This document shows positions 24,720 through 39,300 of a stretch of 64,000 nucleotides of DNA, one piece after another. The translations under genes were made by a program, and so were the position numbers. Below the pieces are notes generated by a model. The model was not told the DNA's origin. It saw nothing but the letters and a program-made list of their open reading frames with translations, and made no database searches. The DNA is from Meconema thalassinum. Taxonomy: Eukaryota > Arthropoda > Insecta > Orthoptera > Tettigoniidae. The stretch's first letter is position 1. Each line of letters begins with the position of its first letter. The stretch spans positions 1,695,483,978 through 1,695,547,977 of the forward strand of contig OX336388.2 in assembly GCA_946902985.2 (NCBI GenBank). Reading direction: 5' to 3'.

Positions 24720-27120
24720 CTAATTATGACAGGTAACAGTAACTTCGATACTAATTATGACAAGTAACTGTAACTTCGATACTAATTATGACAGGTAACT
24801 GTAACTTCGTTACAAATAAGACAAGTAAATGTAATTTCGATACAAATTATGGCAGGTTACTGTAACTTCGATACTAATTATGACAGGTTACAGAAACTTA
24901 GATACTAATTATGACAGGTAACAGTAACATCGATACTAATTATGACAAGTAGCTGTTACTTCGTTACTAAATATGACAAGTAAATGTAATTTCGATACAA
25001 ATTATGGCAGGTAACTAACTTCGATAATAATTATGACAGGTAACTGTAACTTCGATACTAATTATGACAAATAACTGTAATTTTGATACAAATTATGACA
25101 GGTAACTGTAACTTCGTTACTAATTAGGACAAGTAACTGTAATTTCGATACAAATGATGGCAGGTAACTGTAACTTCGATACTAATTATGACAGGTAACA
25201 GTAACTTCGATACTAATTATGACATAAAACAGTAACTTCGATACTAAATATGACAGGTAACAGTAACTTCGATACTAATTATGGCAGGTAACTGTAACTT
25301 CGACACTAATTATGACAGTAAACTGTAACTTTGTTACTAATAATGACAAGTAACTGTAATTTCGATACAAATTATGGCAGGTAACCGTAACTTCGATACT
25401 ATTTATGACAGGTAACATTAACTTCGATACTAATTATGACAAGTAACTGTAACTTCGATACCAATGATGACAGGTAACTATAACTACGTTACTAATTATG
25501 ACAAGTAACTGTAATTTCGATACAAATTATGGCAGGTAACTGTAACTTCGATACTAATTATGACAAGAAACTCTAACTTCGTTACTAATTATGACAAGTA
25601 ACTATAATTTTGATAAAAAATAATGTAAGTAACTGTAACTTAAATACTAATTATGACAGGTAACAGTAACTTCGATAGTAATTATGACAAGTAACTGTAA
25701 CTTCGTTAATAATTATGACAAGTAACTGTAAATTCGATACAAATTATGGCAGGTAACTGCAACTTCGGTACTAATTATGACAAGTAACTGTAATTTCGAT
25801 AAAAATTATGACAGGTAACAGTTACTTCGATAATAATTATGACAAGTAACTGGAACTTCGTTACAAGTTATGACAAGTAACTGTAATTTCGATACAAATA
25901 ATGGCAGGTAACTGTAACTTCGATACTAATTATGACAGGTAACAGTAACTTCGATACTAATTATGATAGTAACTGTAACTTCGATACTAATTATGACAGG
26001 TAACTGTAACTTCGATACTAATTATGACAAGTAACTCTAACTTCGTTACTAATTATGACAAGTAACTGTTATTTTGATAAAAAATTATGGCAGGTAACTT
26101 TAACATGGATACTAATTATGAGAGGTAACAGTAACTTCGATACTAATTATGACAGGTAACAGCAACTTCGTTACTAATTATGACAAGTAACTGTAATTTC
26201 AATACTAATTAAGGCAGGTAACTGTAACTTCGTTACTAATTATGAGAAGTAACTGTAATTTCCACACTAATTATGGCAGGTAACTGTACTTTCGATTCTA
26301 ATTATGACAGGTAACAGTAACTTCGATAATAATTATGACAAGTAACTGGAACTTCGTTACTAATTACGACAAGTAACTGTAATTTCGATACAAATAATGG
26401 CAGGTAACTGTAACTTCGATACTAATTATGACAGGTAACAGTAACTTCGATACTAATTATGATAGTAACAGTAACTTCGATACTAATTATGACAAGTAAC
26501 TCTAACTTCGTTACTAATTATGACAAGTAACTGTTATTTTGATAAAAATTTATGGCAGGTAACTTTAACATCGATACTAATTATGAGAGGTAACAGTAAC
26601 TTCGATACTAATTATGACAGGTAACTGTAACTTCGTTACTAATTAATACAAGTAACTGTAATTTCGATACAAATTATGGCAGGTTAATGTTACTTCGATA
26701 CTAATTATGACAGGTAACAGTAACTTCGATACTAATTATGACAGGTAACAGTAACATCGATACTAATTATGACAAGTAACTGTTACTTCGTTACTGAATA
26801 TGACAAGTAACTGTAATTTCGATACAAATTATGGCAGGTAACTGTAACTTCGATACTAATTATGACAGGTAACTGTAACTTCGATAATAATTATGACAAA
26901 TAACTGTAATTTCGATACAAATTATGACAGGTAACTGTAACTTCGTTACTGATTATGACAGGTAACTGTAATTTCGATACAAATTATGGCAGGTAACAGT
27001 ACCTTCGATACTAATTATGACTGGTAACTGTAACTTCGATACTAATTATGACAAGGAACTGTAATTTCGATACAAATTATGGCAGGTAACTGTAACTTCG
27101 ATACTAATTATGACAGGTTA
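24720..27120. repeat. About 6.2-kb spaced repeat, copy 1
   Basis: Landmarks recur about 6.2 kb to the right: the 28-bp monomer (25011 and 31204), TAATGTAAG (25621 and 31814), CAGCAAC (26161 and 32355) and CTGAATATGAC (26794 and 33019). Offsets are 6,193-6,225; the 31-bp step reflects one monomer lost near 26465. The stretch about 25740-26100 does not match its counterpart although the spacing is kept, so one copy has been patched. Confidence 0.75.
24721..25195. repeat. Local duplication, copy 2 (spacing 1,020 bp)
   Basis: Partner of 23701-24175, with a few substitutions (for example AAGTAGCTG near 24945). Confidence 0.85.
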
Positions 27121-30100
27121 CAGTAACTTCGATACTTATTATGACAAGTAACTATAACTTCGATACAAATGATGGCAGGTAACTGTAACTTCGATACTTA
27201 TTATGACAGGTAACAGTAACTTCGGTACTAATTATGACAAGTAACTATAACTTCGATACAAATTATGACAGGTAACTGTAACTTCGATACTAATTATGAC
27301 AAGAAACTCTAACTTCGTTACTAATTATGAAAAGTAACTGTAATTTCGATAAAAAATTATGGTAGGTAACTGTAACTTCAATACTAATTATGACTGGTAA
27401 CAGTAACTTCCATACTAATTATGACAGGTAACTGTAACTTCGTTACTAATTATGACAAGTAACTTTAATTTCGATACTAATCATGGCAGGTAACTGTATC
27501 TTCGTTACTAGTTATGACAAGTCCCTGTGATTTCGATACAAATTATGACTGGTAACTGTAACTTCGATACTAATTATGACAAGGAACTGTAATTTCGATA
27601 CTAATTATGGCAGGTAACTGTAACTTCGATACTAATTATGACAGGTAACTGTAACTTCGATACTAATTATGACAAGTAACTGTAACTTCGATACTAATTA
27701 TGACAGGTAACTGTAACTTCGTTACTAATTATGACAAGTAACTGTAATTTCGATACAAATTTTGGCAGGTAACTGTAACTGCGATACTAATTATGACAGG
27801 TAACAGTAACTTCGATACTAATTATGACAAGTAACTGTAACTTCGATACTAATTATGACAGGTAACTCTATTTTCGCTATTAATTATGACAAGTAACTGT
27901 AATTTCGATACAAATTATGGCAGGTAACTGTCACTTCGATACTAATTATGGCTGGTAACTGTAACTTCGTTACTAATTATGAGAAGTATCTGTAATTTCG
28001 ATACAAATTATGGCTGGCCACTGTAATTTCGATTCTAATTATGACAGGTAACAGTAACTTCGATACTAATTATGACAAGTAACTGTAACTTCGATACTAA
28101 TTATGACAAGTAACTGTAACTTCGATACTAATTATGACAGGTAACTGTATCTTCGTTACTAATTATGACAAGTAACTGTAATTTCGATACAAATTTTGGC
28201 AGGTAACTGTAACTTCGATACTAATTATGACATGTAACAGTAACTTCGATACTAATTATGACAAGTTACAGTAACTTCGATACTAATTATGACAGGTAAC
28301 TGTAACTTCGTTACTAATTATGACAAGTAACTGTAATTTCGATACAAATTATGGCAGGTAACTGTAACTTCGATACTAATTATGGCAGGTAACTGTAACT
28401 TCGATACTAATTATGAGAGGTAACAGTAACTTCCATACTAATTATGACAGGCAACTGCATCATCGTTACTAATTATGACAAGTAACTGTAATTTCGGTAC
28501 TAATTATTGCAGGTAACTGTAACTTCGTTACTAATTATGACAAGTAACAGTAACTTCGTTTCTAAATATGACATGTAACAGTAACTTTGATACTTATTAT
28601 GACAGGTAACTGTAACTTCGATACTAATTATGACAGGTAACTGTAACTTCGGTTCTAATTATGACAAGTAACTGTAATTTCGGTAAAAATTATGACAGGT
28701 AACAGTAACTTCGATAATAATTATGACAAGTTACTGGAACTTCGTTACTAATTATGACTAGTAACCGTAATTTCGATACAAATTATGGCAGATAACTGTA
28801 ACTTCGATACTAATTATGAGATGTAACAGTAACTTCGATACTAATTATGATAGTAACTGTAACTTCGATACTAATTATGACAGGTAACTGTAACTTCGAT
28901 ACTAGTTATGACAAGTAACTCTAACTTCGTTACTAATTATGACAAGTAACTGTAATTTTGATTAAAAAAATTATGGCAGGTAACTGTAACATCGATACTA
29001 AATATGAGAGGTAACAGTAACTTCGATACTAATTATGACAGGTAACAGGAACTTCGTTACTGATTATGACAAGTTACTGTAATTTCAATACTAATTATGG
29101 CAGGTAACTGTAACTTCGTTACTAATTATGAGAAGTAACTGTAATTTCGATACTAATTATGGCAGGTAACTGTAATTTCGATTCTAATTATGACAGGTAA
29201 CACTAAATTCGATACTAATTATGACAAGTAACTGTAACTTCGATACTAATTATGACAGGTAACTGTAACTTCGTTACAAATAAGACAAGTAACTGTAATT
29301 TCGATACAAATTATGGCAGGTTACTGTAACTTCGATACTAATTATGACAGGTAACAGTAACTTCGATACTAATTATGACAGGTAACAGTAACATCGATAC
29401 TTATTAAGACAAGTAACTGTTACTTCGTTACTAAATATGACAAGTAACTGTAATTTCGATACAAATTATGGCAGGTAACTAACTTCGATACTAATTATGA
29501 CAGGTAATTGTAACTTCGATACAAATTATGACAAATAACTGTTATTTCGATACAAATTACGACAGGTAACTGTAACTTCGTTACTAATTATGACAAGTAA
29601 CTGTAATTTCGATACAAATGATGGCAGGTAACAGTAACTTCGATACTAATTATAACAGGAAACAGTAACTTCGATACTAATTATGACAGAAAACAGTAAC
29701 TTCGATACTAAATATGACAGGTAACAGTAACTTCGATACTAATTATGGCAGGTAACTGTAACTTCGATACTAATTATGACAGTAAACTGTAACTTCGTTA
29801 CTAATTATGACATGTAACTGTAATTTCGATACAAATTATGGCAGGTAACTGTAACTTCGATAGTAATTATGACAGGTAACAGTAACTTCGATACTAATTA
29901 TGACAGGTAACAGTAACATCGATACTTATTATGACAAGTAACTGTTACTTCGTTACTAAATATGACAAGTAACTGTAATTTCGATACAAATTATGGCAGG
30001 TAACTAACTTCGATACTAATTATGACAGGTAATTGTAACTTCGATACAAATTATGAAAAATAACTGTAATTTCTATACAAATTACGACAGGTAACTGTAA

Positions 30101-30912
30101 CTTCGTTACTAATTATGACAAGTAACTGTAACTTCGATACTAATGATGACAGGTAACTATAACTACGTTACTAATTATGACAAGTAACTGTAATTTCGAT
30201 ACAAATTATGGCAGGTAACTGTAAGTTCGATACTAATTATGACAAGAAACTCTAACTTCGTTACTAATTATGACAAGTAACTGTAATTTTGATAAAAAAT
30301 AATGTAAGTAACTGTAACCTCAATACTAATTATGACAGGTAACAGTAACTTCGATAGTAATTATGACAAGTAACTCTAACTTCGTTACTAATTATGACAA
30401 GTAACTGTAATTTCGATACAAATTATGGCAGGTAACTCTAACTTCGTTACTAATTATGACAAGTAACAGTAACTTCGTTTCTAATTATGACATGTAACAG
30501 TAACTTTGATACTTATTATGACAGGTAACTGTAACTTCGATACTAATTATGACAGGTAACTGTAACTTCTGTACTAATTATGACAAGTAACTGTAATTTC
30601 GATAAAAATTATGACAGGTAACAGTTACTTCGATAATAATTATGACAAGTAACTGGAACTTCGTTCCTAATTATGACAAGTAACTGTAATTTCGATAAAA
30701 AATTATGGCAGGTAACTTTAACATCGATACTAATTATGAGAGGTAAGTAACTTCGATACTAATTATGTCAGGTAACAGCAACTTCGTTACTAATTATGAC
30801 AAGTAACTGTAATTTCAATACTAATTAGGCAGGTAACTGTAACTTCGTTACTAATTATGAGAAGTAACTGTAATTTCCATACTAATTATGGCAGGTAACT
30901 GTAATTTCGATT

Positions 30913-33345
30913 GTAATAATGACAGGTAACAGTAACATCGATACTAATTATGACAAGTAACTGTAACTTCGATACTAATTATGACAGGTAACTGTAACTT
31001 CGTTACAAATAAGACAGGTAACTGTAATTTCGATACAAATTATGGCAGGTTACTGTAACTTCGATACTAATTATGACAGGTAACAGAAACTTCGATACTA
31101 ATTATGACAGGTAACAGTAACATCGACACTAATTATGACAAATAACTGTTACTTCGTTACTAAATATGACAAGTAAATGTAATTTCGATACAAATTATGG
31201 CAGGTAACTAACTTCGATAATAATTATGACAGGTAACTGTAACTTCGATACTAATTATGACAAATAACTGTAATTTTGATACAAATTATGACAGGTAACT
31301 GTAACTTCGTTACTAATTAGGACAAGTAACTGTAATTTCGATACAAATGATGGCACGTAACTGTAACATCGATACTAATTATGACAGGTAACAGTAACTT
31401 CGATACTAATTATGACAGAAAACAGTAACTTCGATACTAAATATGACAGGTAACAGTAACTTCGATACTAATAATGGCAGGTAACTGTAACTTCGATACT
31501 AATTATGACAGTAAACTGTAACTTCGTTACTAATAATGACAAGTAACTGTAATTTCGATACAAATTATGGCAGGTAACTGTAACTTCGATACTATTTATG
31601 ACAGGTTACATTAACTTCGATACTAATTATGACAAGTAACTGTAACTTCGATACTAATGATGACAGGTAACTATAACTACGTTACTAATTATGACAAGTA
31701 ACTGTAATTTCGATACAAATTATGGCAGGTAACTGTAACTTCGATACTAATTATGACAAGAAACTCTAACTTCGTTACTAATTATGACAAGTAACTGTAA
31801 TTTTGATAAAAAATAATGTAAGCAACTGTAACTTCAATACTAATTATGACAGGTAACAGTAACTTCGATAGTAATTATGACAAGTAACTGTAACTTCGTT
31901 ACTAATTATGACAAGTAACCGTAATTTCGATACTAATTATGACAAGTAACAGTAACTTCGATACTAATTATGACAGGTAACTGTATCTTCGTTACTAATT
32001 ATGACAAGTAACTGTAATTTCGATACAAATTTTGGCAGGTAACTGTAACTTCGATACTAATTATGACATGTAACAGTAACTTCGATACTAATTATGACAA
32101 GTTACAGTAACATCGATACTAATTATGACAGGTAACTGTAACTTCGATACTAATTATGACAGGTAACTGTAACTTCGATACTAATTATGACAGGTAACAG
32201 TAACTTCGATACTAATTATGACAAGTAACTCTAACTTCGTTACTAATTATGACATGTAACTGTTATTTTGATAAAAAATTATGCCAGGTAACTTTAACAT
32301 CGATACTAATTATGAGAGGTAACAGTAACTTCGATACTAATTATGACAGGTAACAGCAACTTCGTTACTAATTATGACAAGTAACTGTAATTTCAATACT
32401 AATTATGGCAGGTAACTGTAACTTCGTTACTAATTATGAGAAGTAACTGTAATTTCCATACTAATTATGGCAGGTAACTGTACTTTCGATTCTAATTATG
32501 ACAGGTAACAGTAACTTCGATAATAATTATGACAAGTAACTGGAACTTCGTTACTAATTATGACAAGTAACTGTAATTTCGATACAAATAATGGCAGGTA
32601 ACTGTAACTTCGATACTAATTATGACAGGTAACAGTAACTTCGATACTAATTATGATAGTAACTGTAACTTCGATACTAATTATGACAGGTAACTGTAAC
32701 TTCGATACTAATTATGACAAGTAACTCTAACTTCGTTACTAATTATGAGAAAGTAACTGTTATTTTGATAAAAATTATGGCAGGTAACTTTAACATCGAT
32801 ACTTATTATGAGAGGTAACAGTAACTTCGATACTAATTATGACAGGTAACTGTAACTTCGTTACAAATTAATACAAGTAACAGTAATTTCGATACAAATT
32901 ATGGCAGGTTACTGTTACTTCGATACTAATTATGACAGGTAACAGTAACTTCGATACTTATTATGACAGGTAACAGTAACATCGATACTAATTATGACAA
33001 GTTACTGTTACTTCGTTACTGAATATGACAAGTAAGTGTAATTTCGATACAAATTATGGCAGGTAACTGTAACTTCGATACTAATTATGACAGGTAACTG
33101 TAACTTCGATAATAATTATGACAAATAACTGTAATTCCGATACAAATTATGACAGGTAACTGTAACTCGTTACTGATTATGACAGGTAACTGTAATTTCG
33201 ATACAAATTATGGCAGGTAACAGTACCTTCGATACTAATTTTGACTGGTAACTGAAACTTCGATACTAATTATGACAAGGAACTGTAATTTCGATACAAA
33301 TTATGGCAGATAACTGTAACTTCGATACTAATTATGACAGGTAAC
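30913..33345. repeat. About 6.2-kb spaced repeat, copy 2
   Basis: Partner of 24720-27120. Its right part overlaps the beginning of the 13.9-kb super-repeat that starts near 32930. Confidence 0.75.
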
Positions 33346-36300
33346 AGTAACATCGATACTAAATATGACAAGTAACTATAACTTCGATACAAATAATGGC
33401 GGGTAACTGTACCTTCGATACTAATTATGACAGAAAACAGTAACTTCGGTACTAAATATGACAGGTAACAGTAACTTCGATACTAATTATGGCAGGTAAA
33501 TGTAACTTCGATACTAATTATGACAGTAAACTGTAACTTCGATACTAATTATGACAGGTAACTGTTACTTCGTTACTAATTATGACAAGTAACTGTAATT
33601 TCGATACAAATTATGGCAGGTAACTGTAACTTCGATACTAATTATGACAAGACACTCTACCTTCGTTAATAATTATGACAAGTAACTGTAATTTTGATAA
33701 CAATTATGGTAGGTAACTGTAACTTCAATACTAATTATGACAGGTAACAGTAAATTCGATACTAATTAATACAAGTAACTTTAATTTCGATACTAATTAT
33801 GGCAGGTAACAGTAACTTCGTTACTAATTATGACAAGTCCCTGTAATTTCGATACAAATTATGGCAGGTAACTGTAACTTCGATACTAATTATGACGAGT
33901 AACAGTAACTTCGATACTAATTATGACAGGAAACTGTAACTTCGTTACTAATTATGACAAGTAACTGTAATTTCGATACAAATTATGACAGGTAACTGTA
34001 ACTTTGTTACTAATTATGACAAGTAACTGTAATTTCGATACAAATTATGGCAGGTAACAGTACCTTCGATACTAATTATGACTGGTAACTGTAACTTCGA
34101 TACTAATTATGACAAGGAACTGTGATTTCGATACAAATTATGGCAGGTAATTGTAACTTCGATACTAATTATGACAGGTAACAGTAACATCGATACTAAT
34201 TATGACAAGTAACTATAACTTCGATACAAATTATGACAGGTATCTGTAACTTCGATACTAATTATGACAAGAAACTCTACCTTCGTTAATAATTATGACA
34301 AGTAACTGTAATTTTGATAAAAATTATGGTAGGTAACTGTAACTTCAATACTAATTATGACAGGTAACAGTCACTTCGATACTAATTATGACAGGTAACT
34401 GTAACTTCGTTACTAATTAATACAAGTAACTTTAATTTCGATACTAATTATGGCAGGTAACAGTAACTTTGTTACTAATTATGACAAGTCCCTGTAATTT
34501 CGATACAAATTTTGGCAGGTAACTGTAACTGCGATACTAATTATGACTGGTAACAGTGACTTCGATACTAATTATGACAAGTAACTGTAACTTCGATACT
34601 AATTATGACAGGTAACTGTAACTTCGCTATTAATTATGACAAGTAACTGTAAATTCGATACAAATTATGGCAGGTAACTGTAACTTCGATACTAATTATG
34701 GCAGGTAACTGTAACTTCGATACTAATTATGAGAGGAAACAGTAACTTCGATACTTATTATGACAGGTAACTGCAACTTCGTTACTAATTAAGACAAGTA
34801 ACTGTAATTTCTATACTAATTATGGCAGGTAACTGTAACTTCGTTACTAATTATGAGAAGTAACTGTAATTTCGATACAAATTATGGCTGGACACTGTAA
34901 TTTCGATTCTAATTATGACAGGTAACAGTAACTTCGATACTAATTATGACAAGTAACTGTAACTTCGATACTAATTAGGACAAGTAACTGTAACTTCGAT
35001 ACTAATTATGACAGGTAACTGTATCTTCGTTACTAATTATGACAAGTAACTGTAATTTCGATGCAAATTTTGGCAGGTAACTGTAACTTCGATACTAATT
35101 ATGACAGGTAACAGTAACTTCGATACTAATTATGACACGTTACAGTAACTTCGATACTAATTATGACAGGTAACTGTAACTTCGATACTAATTATGACAA
35201 GTAACTGTAATTTCGATACAAATTATGGCAGGTAACTGTAACTTCGATACTAATTATGGCAGGTAACTGTAACTTCGATACCAATTATGAGAGGTAACAG
35301 TAACTTCGATACTAATTATGACAGGCAACTGCAACATCGTTACTAATTATGACAAGTAACAGTAACTTCGTTTCTAATTATGACATGTAACAGTCACTTT
35401 GATACTTATTATGACAGGTAACTGTAACTTCGATACTAATTATGACAGGTAACTATAACATCGGTACTGATTATGACAAGAAACTCTAACTTCGTTACTA
35501 ATTATGACAAGTAACTGTATTTTTCATAAAAAATTATGGCAGGTAACTGTAACTTCGATACTAATATTGACAAGTAACTGTAATTTCGTTACAAATTATG
35601 GCAGGTAACTGTAACTTCGATACTAATTATGACAGGTAACTGTAACTTCGATAGTAATTATGACAGGTAACAGTAACTTCGATACTAATTATGACAAGTA
35701 ACTGTAACTTCGATACTAATCATGACAGGTAACTGTTACTTCGTTACTAATTATGACAAGTAACTGTATTTTCGATACAAATAATGGCAGGTAACTGTAA
35801 CTTCGATACTTATTATGACAGGTAACAGTAACTTCGGTACTAATTATGACAAGTAAATATAACTTCGATACAAATTATGACAGGTAACTGTAACTTTGAT
35901 ACTAATTATGACAAGAAACTCTAACTTCGTTACTAATTATGACAAGTAACTGTAATTTTGATAAAAAATTATGGTAGGTAACTGTAACTTCAATACTAAT
36001 TATGACAGGTAACAGTAACTTCCATACTAATTATGACAGGTAACTGTAACTTCGTTACTAATTATGACAAGTAACTTTAATTTCGGTACTAATTATGGCA
36101 GGTAACTGTAACTTCGTTACTAATTATGACAAGTCCCTGTAATTTCGATACAAATTATGGCAGGTAACTGTAACTTCGATACTAACTATGACAAGTAACA
36201 GTAACTTCGATACTAATTATGACAGGAAACTGTAACTTCGTTACTAATTATGACAAGTAACTGTAATTTCGATACAAATTATGGCAGGTAACAGTACCTT

Positions 36301-39300
36301 CGATACTAATTATGACTGGTAACTGTAACTTCGATAATAATTATGACAAGGAACTGTAATTTCGATACAAATTATGGCAGGTAAATGTAACTTCGATACT
36401 AATTATGACAGGTAACAGTAACATCGATACTAATTATGACAAGTAACTATAACTTCGATACAAATTATGACAGGTAACTGTAACTTCGATACTAATTTTG
36501 ACAAGAAACTCTACCTTCGTTAATAATTATGACAAGTAACTGTAATTTTGATAAAAATAATGGTAGGTAACTGTAACTTCAATACTAATTAAGAAAGGTA
36601 ACAGTAACATCGATACTAATTATGACAGGTAACTGTAACTTCGTTACTAATTAATAAAAGTAACTTTAATTTCGATACTAATTATGGCAGGTAACTGTAA
36701 CTTCGTTACTAATTATGACAAGTCCCTGTAATTTCGATACAAATTATGACTGGTAACTGTAACTTCGATACTAATTGTGACAAGGAACTGTAATTTCGAT
36801 ACTAATTATGCCAGGTAACTGTACATTCGATACTAATTATGACAGGTAACTGTAACTTCGATACTAATTATGACAAGTAACTGTAACTTCGATACTAATT
36901 ATGACAGGTAACTGTAACTTCGTTACTAATTATGACAAGTAACTGTAATTTCGATACAAATTTTGGCAGGTAACTTTAACTGCGATACTAATTATGACAG
37001 GTAACAGTAACTTCGATACTAATTATGACAAGTAACTGTAACTTCGATACTAATTATGACAGGTAACTGTAACTTCGCTATTAATTATGACAAGTTACTG
37101 TAATTTCGATACAAATTATGGCAGGTAACTGTAACTTCGATACTAATTATGGCTGATAACTGTAACTTCGATACTAATTATGAGAGGAAACAGTAACTTC
37201 GATACTTATTATGACAGGTAACTGCAACTTCGTTACTAATTAAGACAAGTAACTGTAACTTCGATACTAATTACGACAAGTAACTGTAACTTCGATACTA
37301 ATTATGACAGGTAACTGTATCTTCGTTACTAATTATGACAAGTAACTGTAATTTCGATACAAATTTTGGCAGGTAACTGTAACTTCGATACTAATTATGA
37401 CAGGTAACAGTAACTTCGATACTAATTATAACATGTTACAGTAACTTCGATACTAATTATGACAGGTAACTGTAACTTCGTTACTAATTATGACAAGTAA
37501 CTGTAATTTCGATACAAATTATGGCAGGTAACTGTAACTTCGATACTAATTATGGCAGGTAACTGTAACTTCGATACTAATTATGAGAGGTAACAGTAAC
37601 TTCGATACTAATTATGACAGGCAACTGCATCATCGTTACTAATTATGACAAGTACCTGTAATTTCGATACTAATTATGGCAGGTAACTGTAACTTCGTTA
37701 CTAATTATGACAAGTAACAGTAACTTCGTTTCTAATTATGACATTTAACAGTAACTTTGATACTTATTATGACAGGTAACTGTAACTTCGATACTAATTA
37801 TGACAGGTAACTGTAACTTCGGTACTAATTATGACAAGTAACTGTAATTTCGATAAAAATTATGACAGGTAACAGTAACTTCGATAAAAATTATGACATG
37901 TTACTGGAACTTCGTTACTAATTATGAATACTAACCGTAATTTCGATACAAATTATGGCAGGTAACTGTAACTTCGATACTAATTATGACAGGTAACAGT
38001 AACTTCGATACTAATTATGATAGTAACTGTAACTTCGATACTAATTATGACAGGTAACTGTAACTTCGATACTAATTATGACAAGTAACTCTAACTTCGT
38101 TACTAATTATGACAAGTAACTGTAATTTTGATAAAAAAATTATGGCAGGTAACTGTAACATCGATACTAATTATGAGAGGTAACAGTAACTTCGATACTA
38201 ATTATGACAGGTAACAGCAACTTCGTTACTAATTATGACAAGTAACTGTAATTTCAATACTAATTATGGCAGGTAACTGTAACTTCGTTACTAATTATGA
38301 GAAGTAACTGTAATTTCGATACTAATTATGGCAGGTAACTGTAATTTCGATTCTAATTATGACAGGTAACACTAAATTCGATACTAATTATGACAAGTAA
38401 CTGTAACTTCGATACTAATTATGACAGGTAACTGTAACTTCGTTACAAATAAGACAAGTAACTGTAATTTCGATACAAATTATGGCAGGTTACTGTAACT
38501 TCGATACTAATTATGACAGGTAACAGTAACATCGATACTAATTATGACAAGTAACTGTTACTTCGTTACTAAATATGACAAGTAACTGTAATTTCGATAC
38601 AAATTATGGCGGGTAACTAACTTCGATACTAATTATGACAGGTAATTGTAACTTCGATACAAATTATGAAAATAACTGTAATTTCGATACAAAATACGAC
38701 AGGTAACTGTAACTTCGTTACTAATTATGACAAGTAACTGTAATTTCGATACAAATGATGGCAGGTAACAGTAACTTCGATACTAATTATGACAGGTATC
38801 AGTAACTTCGATACTAATTATGACAGAAAACAGTAACTTCGATAATAAATATGACAGGTAACATTAACTTCGATACTAATTTTGACAAGTAACTGTAACT
38901 TCGATACTAATGATGACTGGTAACTATAACTACGTTACTAATTATGACAAGTAACTGTAATTTCGATACAAATTATGGCAGGTAACTGTAACTTCGATAC
39001 TAATTATAACAAGAAACTCTAACTTCGTTACTAATTATGACAAGTAACTGTAATTTTGATAAAAAATAATGTAAGTAACTGTAACCTCAATACTAATTAT
39101 GACAGGTAACAGTAACTTCGATAGTAATTATGACAAGTAACTGTAACTTCGTTACTAATTACGACAAGTAACTGTAATTTCGATACAAATTATGGCAGGT
39201 AACTCTAACTTCGTTACTAATTATGACAAGTAACAGTAACTTCGTTTCTAATTATGACATGTAACAGTAACTTTGATACTTATTATGACAGGTAACTGTA

